Part shown: positions 47,301-60,000 of the stretch, one piece after another
Numbering within the stretch: the stretch's first letter is position 1
How the letters are laid out: each line of letters starts with the position of its first letter
Assembly: GCF_018139145.2 (NCBI RefSeq)
Contig: NC_059478.1
Span: 24,645,001 to 24,709,000, forward strand
Source: Gymnogyps californianus
Taxonomy: Eukaryota; Chordata; Aves; Accipitriformes; Cathartidae
Reading direction: 5' to 3'
DNA: 64,000 nt
The notes under the pieces: model-generated
Seen by the model: only the letters and a program-made list of their open reading frames with translations
What the model was told of the DNA's origin: nothing
Databases searched by the model: none
Translations under genes and position numbers: made by a program

Positions 47301-50300
47301 ACCAGGAGAGTTTACTTTAAAGCTTTCTTCTAAGAGGAGAGGGTGAGGCTGGGCTCACTTGTCAGTAAATATTTACATCGATGTTCATTTCTGCTTAAGT
47401 TAGCTGCGGAGGATCGATGGGGAACGCCCAAGCCTCGGCATCTGAGCAGCATCTCCTGTGCAACAGCTCTTGAGTCACCCCACTTCCCTGTGCCTCAGTT
47501 TCCCTAATCTGCAGATGGGGCAATTGCAGCACTGGGATGGCGTGACTGGTCCTGCGGTGAGTCATCCCCGAGGGGAACGGCAGCCGAAACTGTACCGGGA
47601 GACTCGCTGGCCCCATCCTCTTGCCAAGCGGTCCTGTCCCCTGCAGCGGGACCTCTGCAGCACTGGCCTTGTGGTCACAACCGGGAGGTTGGTGGCGGGC
47701 GCCTGGTCCTGTGTGCTGTCCCTGCTGTCCTCCCGGGGGTGGCCCAGCAGCTTGGCGGGGTTCAGGTGCTGAGGTTTCCCTGCGTTAATAGGTGGTGACT
47801 CAGCACAAACGTGCTGGCAAGTCCCGAGCTCAGCAAGCAGGTCTGGCTCCATCCCTCCCTCCCTCCCACGGCTGATTACCCGTGATGCACGCATCCCTCT
47901 GAAGGCCGGGGCTTGTCCAGACCTGACACCATGCTGGCACGCAGGGAGTGTGCCGTACGGGCTGTGCGGTGCCCTGGCCCGTGGTGGTGGTGGCTTCCTC
48001 CTCCCGTGCTCGCTGCCGCAAGCCCCGGCGGCCGGCCAGGGCTGGGGGATGCCCTGGGGCTCCTCGCCCCGCAAGCGGAAATGGGATGTAGCTGTGCTGC
48101 CAACATGGGCTGGGCAGGGCTGATCCCGCTCCTTCCCTGTTTCCTGCTTGCAGCTGCAGAGAGTCGAGCTGGAAAAAGAGATGGGAATGGCAGAGCTGGG
48201 CTGGTGTCCCCTTGAGGGGCAGCTGGTGTTTTGGGGTTGGGCTCAGTGTCCCAGGGCCAGCACCCAGCCTTGGGGTCTGCCCTGAGCAGGTACAAAAAAG
48301 TGGGTGTCTCCAGGCAGGTTGGCAGCAGCTTGGGACATCATGTCCTGCCTGCAGGCCCAGGCATGGGACCACGGGACTGCATCCACAGGTGTCACAGATC
48401 CACCAGGCTCAATCACTTGTCCTTTCCACAGCTGCCTCCACCCTCTGCTTGCCCCACTTTCTGAGAGGTGCCTGCGTGGGGGTGACCATGCAGGGACACA
48501 AGTGACCTGTGATGGGGTACCAGGGGTGTCTCACTCCTGGGATCCCCGGTACCCAACGGCGAGGGTCTGACACTGGCGGGGTGGCCGGAGCAAAACTGCT
48601 GCCTCTTCCCCGGAGACTCGTTCAAAACGTCACATGGAGGGAGAAGGAGAGGGAAAGGTGTGGGCTGTTTGAATTAGCGATGAGTCAGGCTGGCAAAGCC
48701 AGATGGGGAGAGAGTGCGTGCCTGTGTGTTTGTGTGCATATAAGTAATCTCTGGCTTTGTGTTTTTATTATGATTATTATTTTTATTTCCAGGGGAACGA
48801 TGAATTTCTCCAACCATCCCGTCCCACTGGAAAGGCTGGCTCTGCTGTCCTGTCCTCCCTAAGCACCCTGGGAGCTGGAGTGACGGTCCGCGGCTGTTTT
48901 GAGGTTCAGCTCTGAGATCAGAGCACAAACCAGTTCTTCCTCGCCTTTCATCATTGCTGTGCCAGGGCGGGAGCGAGGTCCGGCTCTGCTGCCGCTGCCT
49001 TACATGGAGGCAAGAGCAGGGGAAGGCGCTTTGGCTCCTTCTCTGGGCAGAGCTGCTCCAGGTTTGCTCCCCCAGGCCTGGGGCAAGGCACTCCTTTGGG
49101 CACACGATGGGGCATGGCGGTCGCATGGACTGGCATGGCTGCGAACCTCACCTGGGGGAGGAGCGGCTGTAGTGGAAAAGGCAATTATGGTTAATTTGTT
49201 GTTAATAAAAAACACCCTCTTCCAATTGCCTGGGCCAAGACGCACTCTCCGTTGGAGGAGGGAGCCCAGTCCTGTCCCCAGCAAAACCTGCCCTGCGAAG
49301 CGATGAGGGCAGCAAGAAAACACCCTCGGCAGCACTGAGGAAGGCAGGGCTGGGGTGCAATCCCTGCCTGCGGTTTGTGCGCCCACAGTCAGCTGGAAAG
49401 TCCTTTGCCCTGGCCTGGCAGGGGCATGCGGGGACCCAAAACGCACCAGTCAACCAGGTGGGACCCTGCTTTGCAGGAGACATGGCACTAGCAGTGTGTC
49501 CTGCGCCGTGGCTATGCTGGAGAGGAGAGGGGGATGCTCTGGAGAAGCCAAGCTGGTGCCTGAAGAGCTGATTTACCCACATACAACCCCCGGGTCTGTG
49601 GCTGGCACAGCCTGGGGCAGGTCCTGGTGTCCTGGATCACATGTTGGGCTGCTGCAGGGATGGTGCAGAGGGAAAGCTGGCTGGCAGGGCAAAACCACAG
49701 TGCCTGCGCCACTGTGCCCGCACTGGGGCCACACAGACCCCACTCCAGGCTATATCTCCCCCTGCCAGCCTGGCCTTCCTTTCCCCCCTTGGTCACCTCC
49801 TGGCACCACGGGAGCCGTGGTGGTGGGCGATGCAGAGGTCCCTGACTCCCCCTGGAAACCTTAAGGTGCAGCCCTGTGGCTTTGGGGTGCAGTCGAACCA
49901 GCACAGTGGGGAGGCAAGCGGGGAAGGGAAGGAGTGAGGCATGGAGAAACACCTCCCAGCAGAGGGGTGAGTCATGGCCGCAGCGTGGCCTGGCACCATG
50001 CAGTCACCGGCCAGCAGGAGCAGGGCCCTGGGGGTTTCATAGCTGGAGGGGGGGGGAAAGAGCAGCTCGGATGGGTTTCTGTCCTCTGGGGACGACCCAG
50101 CTTGTGGGGATCCCCCGTGCTGCAGCCCACAGGTCCCACAGAGCTGGCCCAGGATTGCGGGGCCATGGGGAAAAGGGGGGTTGCAGGTCTGGGAGGGCTC
50201 CTTGCCCAGGGCTCGACCCTGGGGTTGCTGTGGTCCACAGGGACAGCACGGAGCTGGGGAGGGGTTGAGGGTGCTGGAGGTGGGACACAGCCTGGGTGCT

Positions 50301-53300
50301 CCGGCATGGGAGGGATGGTTTGGGGGTGCTTGGAGGGGTTGACACAGACCTTTCCTCACCACAACGCGAGGTGGGAGCTCGGGTCCCCAGGGCCGGGGTG
50401 TCCCTGTTGAAGGATGCTCCCAGGGCTGGTGTCCCCCCTCCCAACGGGGCAGTGGGAAGTGTCCCATCCCTGCCACGAGGGGAAGGTCCAGCAGCCTGCC
50501 CCCGCATCCCCGCCGCTTGGGGTGGGCCAGGCGCCGTGATAACGGGGCTGTGGCTGTCACCGCACCCTTAGGAAACATTTGGCTTCAGGCACCTGAACCC
50601 ACGGGGAAGCGATAACTCCCTGGCTCGCTCGCCCTGCCTGGACCCACACCTGGCGCTATCGTGCCTTAGTCACGCACCGAGAGTTTTTCCACTACCAGGC
50701 CCCAGATAACCTCCTCCTGCCCCACTGGCCGCAGTGTTTGCACTTGTCCTCCTCCGCTGGTGCCAGGCCGGAGACATGCACACCTTGAGCCCCAGGCTGG
50801 AGGCATGCACACCTCTGGCCTGGGGTCCCCATCGGCCATGCAGCTGGAGCATGGGCAAGGATGGCAGGAGGTAGATGATGGGGTTGCAGTGACAGAACAG
50901 TGATGCTGGCTGTTGCTGTCCCCCTGCTAAAGCCCCAGGGTGCAGAAGCACCGGGCTCCCCGGCATTGGGGGCTTTCCCCGACCCGCTGCATTCCCTGGG
51001 CTCTCCCTGTGCCTTGGCAAGGCAGGGCCCCGGTGCTCCGGGGAGGTGACAGACACGGGCACATGTCTCTGTGCAGGACTCTCAAGGATGGACCAGTGTG
51101 TGCGGGCTGACCAAGGTCTCCAGCTGTGTCCCTTTGCTCTTTGAAGGCTGTGCAAGCTCTGGGATGCAGCAGCTGCTGCCCAGAAACAACATCTCTGGGT
51201 CCCTTTGAAGGCAGTGCTAATTGCTCCACTGCTGATCAGGTTAGCAGAAGCACCCAGCTAATGTGTTTTGCTTGCAGGTCCATACAGCTCCTGGCAGGAC
51301 TCAGCCCCGCAGTGACACCCACGCTCACAGAGGTGCGGGGGAGGCAGGCTGTGAATAACGCAACCCAGCTGCCCACAGTCTCCGTTTTTCATGAGGTTAA
51401 AAAGCTGCTACCCTGGGGAGAGGAGCTCAAAATGTGCTGCGGACTTAGTTTGTTGAAGAGGAGTGAGTTGATCACCCTGCGCTGGGGCAGGACTTGGGCT
51501 GAGTCCTGCTGGGATAGGGCTGGAAGCAGGGCTTAAGCAGGTCAGGCCTGAAAGTGGGGGATATAGTCAAAACCCAAGGACACTGAATGGCCACCTGTCT
51601 CTGGATTTTATTTCAGGAGTGGCTGTATTTTCTGTAAGTGCTATTTAACAACGTGAACAGACTGTGAACGACCCGCCAGCGAGGGGCAAAAAGAGAGGTC
51701 CTCTTTCTCTGGTCTTACAAAGCTCACCCTGGAGCAGCAGTGCCAGGCTTGCCAGGCAGGCAGAGCAGGGGTGAGACTGCAAAGGCAGAGGAAGGCAGCC
51801 CTGGGAAAGCCCTGTCTCCCTCTGCAGACCCACTTTGGGGGCGCGTGGACCCCACCTCCAGGCCAGCCGTGGCAAGAGAGCAAGGAAAGGTGCTAGAAAT
51901 GATTAGGAATGGCCAGACACGCTGATGGGGGAGGACTTGGGTGGATGTGGCAGAGCTGAGAGCGAATGGGCAGGACAGGAGAAACCTCGGGATCAGCTCT
52001 GTCCTTGTGGGAGGAAGGGCCAAGGTGCTAAAAGCCATCCCTGGCAGCGTGGGAGGGGGCAGAAAAGGGGTGACAAACAGGTGACACTCTGGGGGTGTCA
52101 CCAGTTCCCGTTGGGGCACACTGGTGCTGGCTGGGCCCTGGCGCGGAGGTGATGTGCCAGTCCCCATTGGAAGGGATCGCCAGTGGGATGGGAATGGTGG
52201 CAACTCCAGCACAGCCTGGCTGGCGTTGAGGGGCTGCGTGCCGGAATCACCCCAGCACAGCAGGGTTCAGCTCATCTCGCGGCTGCTGCACAGGAGAAGA
52301 GATCCCCTCAGGGACACCCCCTCTCCTGGGCTATCTGAGGCGGCTGGCAGATCCCCGTAGATCTCTGTGCCCCATGCTAAAACCTGCTTCGGACAAACCT
52401 CTGCCAGGCAGCCTTGCTCCTGCCTCGATGCAGCGGGAAGGTGATTTCTTGAAGTCCCTCCTGGCCCCACACTGCTGTTTCCTCCCCCTTACCCGTTCCC
52501 CCCTCTCTTTCTTCCCACAGGGAAGAGGAAACGGGACACTCCTATTAATAAAACTTTCACTCCTGGCTGCCCACAGCCTCAGGTAAGCGCTGCAGCTCTG
52601 GAGCGCTTCAGGAGGGTTTTCTTGCCAAGCGTGAAGGCGAGGAGCGTACGCTTTGTAAAACGAAGCCGGGACAGGCAGCCCGAATGTGCCACGTGGTGCA
52701 GCGCCCGTCTGGCAGGCAGCCACCTGGCACGGCTGGCTCGCCGCTGGCGAGGCGGACACGGGCTGGCGGGGAGAGCAGGAGGGTGCGACAGCCGCGAGCG
52801 AGCGCCTCGGGACCCGGCGACGAGACGCAAAAACTCCTTATGATCTCTGCTTGGAACTGGGGTCAGCCCCAAGACCCCCGGGAGAGCAGGGCACTGCGCC
52901 AGGCTGCCCTCTGCCATCGTGCTGGGCGAGCAGTGGGGTGGGGGGGGTCCTGACCCTGCCCTGCCCCACAGCCCTGGTGTCCCTGGCCGAGGCAGAGCCC
53001 CACGACCCATCGCCAAGGCCCCGGGGAATGGGCACCCCTGGCTTGTCACCTCGGGCAACTGGGGGGCGAGGGTGGGAGCGCCCTGGAAGGCCCCGCGCGC
53101 CCTGCAGCCCCGTCCTCCCGCACACGGGGCGACCGCCGGCCGCGGGCCGGGCTCGGAGGCACCCGTCGGGTCCGGACCGAGCACGGCTGTGCTGCCATCT
53201 CCTGGTGCGGGAGCGAGTCCCGCCTGCAGCGGGCTCTCCGCCCTGAGCGGGGAAGGAGGTACGTCGGCCCCAAGCGGGTCCGGGTGCTGCCGCTGGGCCG

Positions 53301-53400
53301 CGGGGGAGGCGGCACCGGGCCCGGGGCGGCCGCGACCGGCCGGGAGCGGGGCGCAAACCCGCCATCCGCACGCCTCCCCCGCCCCTGTGGTGCGTTCCTC
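47301..53400. other. KLF17-DMAP1 intergenic region
   Basis: About 6 kb, GC-rich with a few AT-rich islands (48750-48795, 49185-49215, 51370-51420). In human a further KLF gene, KLF18, lies in this interval; I see no KLF zinc-finger sequence here. The best exon-like object is the 62-bp segment at 52521-52582. Other open frames are chance. The right end enters the DMAP1 CpG island from about 52600. Confidence 0.6.
52521..52582 (+). other. Candidate 62-bp exon with strong splice sites on both sides
   Basis: A long pyrimidine tract ending CTTCCCACAG precedes the segment, and CTCAG followed by GTAAGC ends it; both match consensus well. One frame is open throughout and begins KRKRDTPINK. It lies about 0.9 kb upstream of the DMAP1 first exon on the same strand, so it might be an alternative 5' exon of DMAP1 or part of an unrecognised transcript. 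No family resemblance is seen, and paired good splice sites can occur by chance. Confidence 0.3.
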
Positions 53401-53509
53401 AAAGGGCTCCGGGCACTTCCGGGCGCCTCTTGGCGGGAGCGGAAGTGGCGCTGCCCGGGTCGCTGTGTTGGTCGCACCGTCCCGGTGGCTGCGGAGCCGG
53501 CGCCGGTGG
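53400..53509 (+). promoter_or_regulatory. DMAP1: DMAP1 CpG-island promoter and noncoding first exon
   Basis: Two ETS/GABPA-type sites are present: CACTTCCGGG at 53414-53423 (minus strand CCCGGAAGTG) and AGCGGAAGTG at about 53438-53447. Paired ETS sites in a TATA-less CpG island are typical of housekeeping genes. Transcription probably starts around 53440-53470. The noncoding first exon would end at 53509, where GTGAGCGCGG is a good donor, and be joined to the acceptor CTGTCCCCAG at 53896. Confidence 0.65.
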
Positions 53510-53704
53510 GTGAGCGCGGGACCGGCTCGGCTCGGGGCTGCGGTGTCCCCGCGGCGGCGCCTCGTCCCACCCGTCCTCCCGCGGGCTTCCCGGGACCCCG
53601 CCGTGGGGCTCCGGGCCGCGGGCTCGGCTGTGCGTGGCCCCCGGGACCGGCCGGGTACAAGGCCCCGTTGTTTGGGCCTGGGGGGGGATGGGGAGGCGGC
53701 TGAG

Positions 53705-53830
53705 GGGGGTGTGTGTGTATGTAGATATATATATGTGTGTGTGTGTGTGTGTATATATATGCGTGTATGTATGTAGATATAAGTGGGTGTATATATATAT
53801 ACACACGTATACATGTTTCTGTGTGTATGG
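53705..53830. repeat. DMAP1: GT/TA microsatellite in DMAP1 intron 1
   Basis: An imperfect run of (GT)n and (TA)n words, alternating purine-pyrimidine over most of its length, includes the 18-bp palindrome GTGTATATATATATACAC at 53787-53804. It lies between the noncoding first exon and the ATG exon. Confidence 0.85.
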
Positions 53831-53896
53831 GATAGCCCCCGCGGGAGGTGCACGTTAACCCCGGCCCCCTGGTTTCCCCCTCCCCCCTGTCCCCAG

Positions 53897-54047
53897 AGCT
53901 GGAGGGGACGGACAGGACAGTGACAGAGAAGGCCAGCGGGCAGAGATGGCGACAGGCGCAGACGTGCGGGACATCCTGGAGCTGGGCGGCGTAGAGTCGG
54001 AGAACACGGGTACCATCAACAAAAAGGATATCATCAACTCGGATAAG
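53897..54047 (+). CDS. DMAP1: DMAP1 exon 2, first coding exon
   Basis: The acceptor CTGTCCCCAG ends at 53896. The ATG at 53946 is followed by 34 codons to the donor at 54048 (AAG followed by GTGAAC), phase 0. The start is fixed by the conserved MATGADVRDILELGG sequence. Bases 53897-53945 are 5' UTR. Confidence 0.93.
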
Positions 54048-57000
54048 GTGAACTGCGATGCCCTAAGGGGCCGCTGCTTGTTTTCTAGGCACTGACTGAC
54101 CTTGCGTGTGGTGTCTGGGGTGAATATTGGAAAAAAGATAGAATAAAGCATGTTCCTACCATAGTCTGTTTATTTTCAGGCTTCCTAGGAGTATCTGGAA
54201 ATACCTGGAGGGCCCCACTCCTGGGTTCCTGGTGTTCTTAGTTAACTGCGCTGTGGCATTTGGGGCGGTATTTAAGCTGGAACTGTGTAAGTGGTGTCCT
54301 GGTGAGCTGGGCCTGGCCCTAGGATATTTTCCCGTTTTGTGGAGTAAGTGTGAAGTGTGTTTACCATCTAGCCCGCAAGAAGATGGAAATAAGATAACAC
54401 AGTCCTGTTTTAGAAGAAAAAAACATTGTCTGACTTGATTGAATGGTAGATGTCTTCAAACCATGGGAGCAGTCCCCGTGCAGGGAAGGTGTGTGGCTGG
54501 GGTTTGGGAGAACTGGGATGTGTTGCCTGTGGGAATGCGGGCAAGTTAGTAAGCTCTGTTAACGATGTATGCCGTCATGTGCTGCGTTCTGTGTGGTAAT
54601 ATGCTACGATATGTTATTGCCTTCTGTATTTTAAATTTGGGTAAGGTCTTGGCTGTCCCATGCTTTGCAAGGCGTTGGGAAGGTCAATTCACGAGTAGTT
54701 ATGAGATGTGGAGGTGCTTGGAAATGAGCTGGGGGAGATGAAATCCCCAGGAGCTCTCTGGTACAGAGATGGTCTGATTTGAAGTAAAGCCTGTGTATTT
54801 GTTTGGCAAAAAACCAAAACAAAACCAAACATACACAACCACCCCATCCCTGAAAGTGCTTCCTGACTGTCTTTGTTTGCCTCCACTGAAACGTTCATCT
54901 CTGAAGAGAAGCACAATGGTTTCGTGACTGCCTTGCTGGGGATAGGACACATAGTATAATAGTTGTAATGGAAAACTGATGAGTTTCAGTAATTTAAAGG
55001 CTGAAATATTAAAATCACCAGTTATCAGCTGTGTTGGTGAATAGTGTGTCCGGGGAGCAGCTTGTTGGCTGGATTCAGCCTGCAACGTTGTGCCACTGAG
55101 CGTTCAGACTTGCAAGTTCTTTGATTTAGATGCGTTTGTTAGCTAGCAGAGAGCTGACGGAGTACTGGTGGCTTTTGGAGCAGAGAATAAGATGGGCTTC
55201 TCCTCAAATTTACGGTAATGGAAAGAGGGAGGAAGGGGAGGTGCAGTGAAAGGTTTCGGGAGAAGTGCAGGAGGCCACTTGCAGCTGTGAGTGAAACATT
55301 CTGAATTTCTACAAAGTACAGAAGCTAAATCAAACCAAAGGTATAAGCCATTATCGCATGGAGAGAGCAGAATTGCTAATAACAGTGCAGCACTTGCTCA
55401 GGAAATAGATCTGTTCTCAATTAGAAAAGAAACAGATTGATGTCTTTAAATCACAAGAGAACCGTGAAGTACTTTCCAGTCCATTAGTGACTGAGAATGT
55501 TAAAATAAAAATTACTAGGCATAAAAACATTTAAATCAGCAGGACCACGTAATTTGTTCTCAACTCCTAAAAGAGCTGGCTGAGCTGATCTCTGGCCTGC
55601 TGATATTAACTTTTAATAAATCTGGGAACTTTGGGGGAATTCCAGAAGCCTGTGTTCAAACAGGGTGTGTGGTGACCCGCGGGTAACTGCCTCAGTTGGC
55701 CTTACATTGCTCCTGGGCAAAGTGATGGACACGCTAGGAGAAAGGTGTTTGATTAGGAGTGAAAAGGTGCTAATATAATGAAAGTCTGTCATGAAGTTTT
55801 ATGGAAAGTAGTTGTAGTCCAAGCTGACAGATTATTATTTTTTTAATGGGATTTTGAATTTGCTTGATAAAGGTGACTGTATGGATTTAATACAATTTAT
55901 AATACAGTGTTAGTTTTACTACTGCAAAATCTTCTGATTTAGAAGTTGGGAGCGATATGGAAAACAAGTACTTAAAAGTAGTGGCATGGCTAGTAGTTAT
56001 AAAGATGGTGCAGTTAGACCAAATGCTCTGGAGTACTCAGTAAACTTGGCCCGCTTAAATAAAGTGTACCTTGTTAATGTGGCTGTTCCTGTATCTACCT
56101 GAATCCAAAGCTGATTACGTTATAAACTTGTATATGTGATATGAGGTGGACTGTGTCTTATAAACCATCAGTTCTGACAAGGTTTTAGGTGCCAAATTGA
56201 GTTGTCTACACTGAATTCCTAGTATGAAGAAACTATGTCAAAAAAAATTCTTTGCTGTATAAATGGGAGAGCGGAGGCAGGAACGGGGGTTTACTTTTGT
56301 AGGTGATACTGGTAGTTTTGACATGGGGCTACTGCAAGGGCTTGATCACAACTGGTAAAAACTGAAGTTGCTGCAGAAGAAAGTGACAAAAACTAAGAGA
56401 GGGTGGAAAGACGTTTCTTACTATCTTCTCTAAAAGGCAGAGAATTACTTAATTAAATGCATTAATACCTTCATGTGAGGACAGTGCTTACCTAGTAAAA
56501 AAAGGCTCGGTGCACCAGCCCCTGAAAACGACAGCCAGATGCTCAACTTGGAATTTAAGCATGTATTATCAGCAACAACAAGTGTCTGAGTACTGGTGAG
56601 TCCTATCACTGAAAGTGGGCATGTTTTGTCTGTCAGTGTCTTCCACCAGGAACAGGTACTTTCCTGGAGAAATTCAAGGTGTCTGAAAAACAGATGAAAA
56701 GGAAAACCATCACAGGGTGCCAGGTTATGTAGTTTAATGTTCCCTCAGGGATTGCTACTTCTGAATCTAAAATGCAATTCTTTTGTTTCAGAAAAAATCC
56801 AAGAAATCTTCAGAGACATTGACGTTTAAGAGGCCGGAAGGAATGCACCGAGAAGTTTATGCACTCCTCTACTCTGACAAAAAGTAAGAGCTTATGATCA
56901 TCTGCACAGGTTGTGGGGTAGCCTGGGCTTTTGGTGGCAGGGCAGCATCCTCTTGAAACCATGGGCAGTCTCGCTTCCCAGATTGATTCCCCTTTGTGCT

Positions 57001-60000
57001 TGGCCCATGCTTGTGCCCTTCTCTCTTAGTCATGGGCAGTGTCTGTCTTCTCTCTTCTAAATTTGAGGGGTTTGCTCTGTGTAGGAGATGAATTAGGTAG
57101 AGGCACAATAGTCTAGTGCAGACAAGGCAGTGTTCTTACCCTTCTGTACCTAATTCTCTTTTATTCGCAACTGGGAATAGTACCTGCTTATATTTCTGCA
57201 AAAAGAGTTCTGCTTCAGCCTGTATTTAACTTGTTATGGATTGTGCCCTTGCCTCAGAGGTCTCTTGCGTAGTTTGCTTTCCAGATGGTTCTGTTCAAAC
57301 CCATCCATGCTGTGTATTCTGTCCTCTGATGCAGGAAGCATGCAGTCTGGGAAGTGTGAAACCTGGAATAAAGCTTAAACTTGGGTTTTCCCACCCTAAA
57401 CACTGAGGTGGCAGATCCCACTCTGAGTCTGAAATCTCTTTGGGTTTGTCCTGGGCTGCTTCTTGCTTCTCGTCAGCCGGTGCTTTTCTCCACCACAGGG
57501 ATGCACCTCCGCTGCTGCCAAGTGATACAACTCAGGGTTATCGAACAGTCAAAGCAAAACTGGGGTCCAAGAAAGTCCGGCCTTGGAAGTGGATGCCTTT
57601 CACCAACCCAGCGAGAAAAGATGGAGCGATGTTCTACCACTGGAGGAGAGCAGCAGAGGAAGGGAAGGACTACCCTTTTGCCAGGTTCAATAAAGTAAGT
57701 GGGAGCACTTTCAAACAAAAGCGTATAAATAGCCGCTGGAAAATACCCTTCGGTCAGCTTCTTGAATGTCCAGGCAGGAAGCTGGTTCTTTCAAGAAGTG
57801 AAGGCTGAGTTAGATTTGGCAATTGCATTTTAAATTGCAGCATAGCCTGCAGCCATGTGACCACAGACTGTGATGTCTCCAAATCATTCAAGCTACGTGG
57901 GCTCAGTATGTGGTCAGAGCTTGCTAGAGCCCACTGTGTTTCAGGTGTGCAGTCATTGATTTGATAAGGAGGCACTCTGCCATCTAATTCAGTTCCTAAC
58001 CAACATCCTCCCTCTGATTACAGGCTCTGGGTAGTAAAAGATATGCTGTTCTGAGCGAGACATTAAAGTCATAAGTCTTGTTATTTTGCCCAGTATGAAA
58101 AAAATAGCTTGAGTTTCGTGGCCAAAAAGCTGGCTTGCAGCCTCTTGGCCAGATTCCAGCACAGATGCTGAATTACGTTGCGTTCCCTCTGAAATTGCTC
58201 CTGTGGTATCAGTGTGGTGCAGTAGCCTGTTCTTTGCGTCTTATATTAAATAATCACAATGTGTTGTTGTAATCTCCTGCTGTCTTTTGTCCCAGATGTA
58301 TCTGCTTTGAGTGGTTGGGGCTTTCATGTATATGCACAAAGAAAACTACATCAAGATTTATACTTCAAAGTCAGGACCTCCAGAGTTAGGAAGGAGCAGA
58401 GTTAGGGTGCCTCCGTAATGTAATTTAACCCCCTTCATGATGCACATCTGAAGGGGCAAAAAAAAGTGCATGCTAACATGATTCCACAAAAGCTCTGCTT
58501 GCATATAACTGTATACAACATTTTAAGTTTGTAACCCACAGAGCATCAGCTCTAACAAAGCTTTGCTTCCTGCAGAGTTAAGTGGTTGGTTGACCTTATA
58601 TGTTAGAAGGCTCAAGCTCTGACTGATGCTTTTCCTCTTGCTGGGACATTGGTAAGAGCCTCCTGTGGTATCTCTTCTCTGATGTCTGGGGTGGAAGTCT
58701 GAAGCATGACTCAGTCAAGGCACCTACCTAGCTGTCTGAGTGAAACTTTGGGAGTGTAACTGTCGCCAGGACTCTACTGCTGTAACAGTTTTTGGCTGAG
58801 TTCAACTGAGTTTATCAGGGGGGGCCACACGTGGGTGTTGTAATTATACGATTCTCGTTTCCTTAACTTTATCATGTACCATGAATTGACAGACAGAAGA
58901 GCCTTCAGCAGGGCTGCAACCTTTAGATTAGTGGTACAGACCTCTGGCATCTGCACATGCACAATTACATAATATTAGGAGCAAGTTGTTGCCCTTGTGG
59001 ATCTGTGGTTGAGAGGGTAGAAGGCACTGATGAGGAGTTTTGCAGATATTTGCTATGTCAGAGGAATTTTATTTACTTTTCCAGACTCTTCTGTGGGTTC
59101 CTTCTCACATACTTGATACCTCTGCCCGAATCTCTCGCTACCCTTGGCATGAGCCCATTTTCCTATGTAGTCTGTCCTATTGGTTGCTCAAGCTCTTGAC
59201 CCTGGCTCCTGTGTCACTGCTCAGTTGCTTTGCCTTTTCTCTGTGCTTCCAGTCTCCAAACCAAATCCCTCCTCTTCATTGTGAGATCCAAAATGTAAAC
59301 CTAGGTTTCACAGTGTACACTGAGCTTTGATCCAGGGTGTGAAATAGGAATATAAGAGCAGCTTCGCTGGCGTCAGAGTGTCGTGGTTTAACCCCAGCCG
59401 GCAACTAAGCACAACACAGCTGCTCACTCACTGCCCCCCACCCCTGGGATGGGGGAGAGAATCGGGAAAAAAAACCTCGTGAGTTGAGATAAAGACAGTT
59501 TAATAGGACAGAAAGGAATGAAAAACAATGATAATGATAATAATAATATGACAATAGTAATACTAAAAGAATTAAACTATACAAAGCAAGTGGTGCACAG
59601 TGCAATTGCTCACCACTTATTGACCGATGCCCAGTTAGTTCCTGAGCCGCGATCCCCCCTCCCAGCCAGCTCCCCCAGTTTATATACTGGGCATGATGTC
59701 ATATGGTATGGAATAGCTCTTTGGCCAGTTTGGGTCAGCTGTCCTGGCGGTGTCCCCTCCCAGCTTCTTGTGCCCCTCCAGCCTTCTTGCTGGCTGGGCA
59801 TGAGAAGCTGAAAAATCCTTGACTTAGTATAAACACTACTTAGCAACAACTAGAAACATCAGTGTGTTATCAACATTATTTTCCTACTAAATCCAAAACA
59901 CAGCACTATACCAGCTACTAGGAAGAAAATTAACTCTGTACTAGCTGAAACCAGGACACAGAGCAAAGGCCTCTCAGCTGATACGCTGTTTCTGGCTACC

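Noticed and set aside
51616..51632. Possible 17-bp micro-exon between TTTATTTCAG and GTAAGTGC
   Set aside because: Splice words are good but the segment is too short to support without transcript evidence.
59518..59811. 97-codon open frame in the large DMAP1 intron
   Set aside because: It lies wholly inside the solo LTR, antisense to its transcription direction, and is not a gene.
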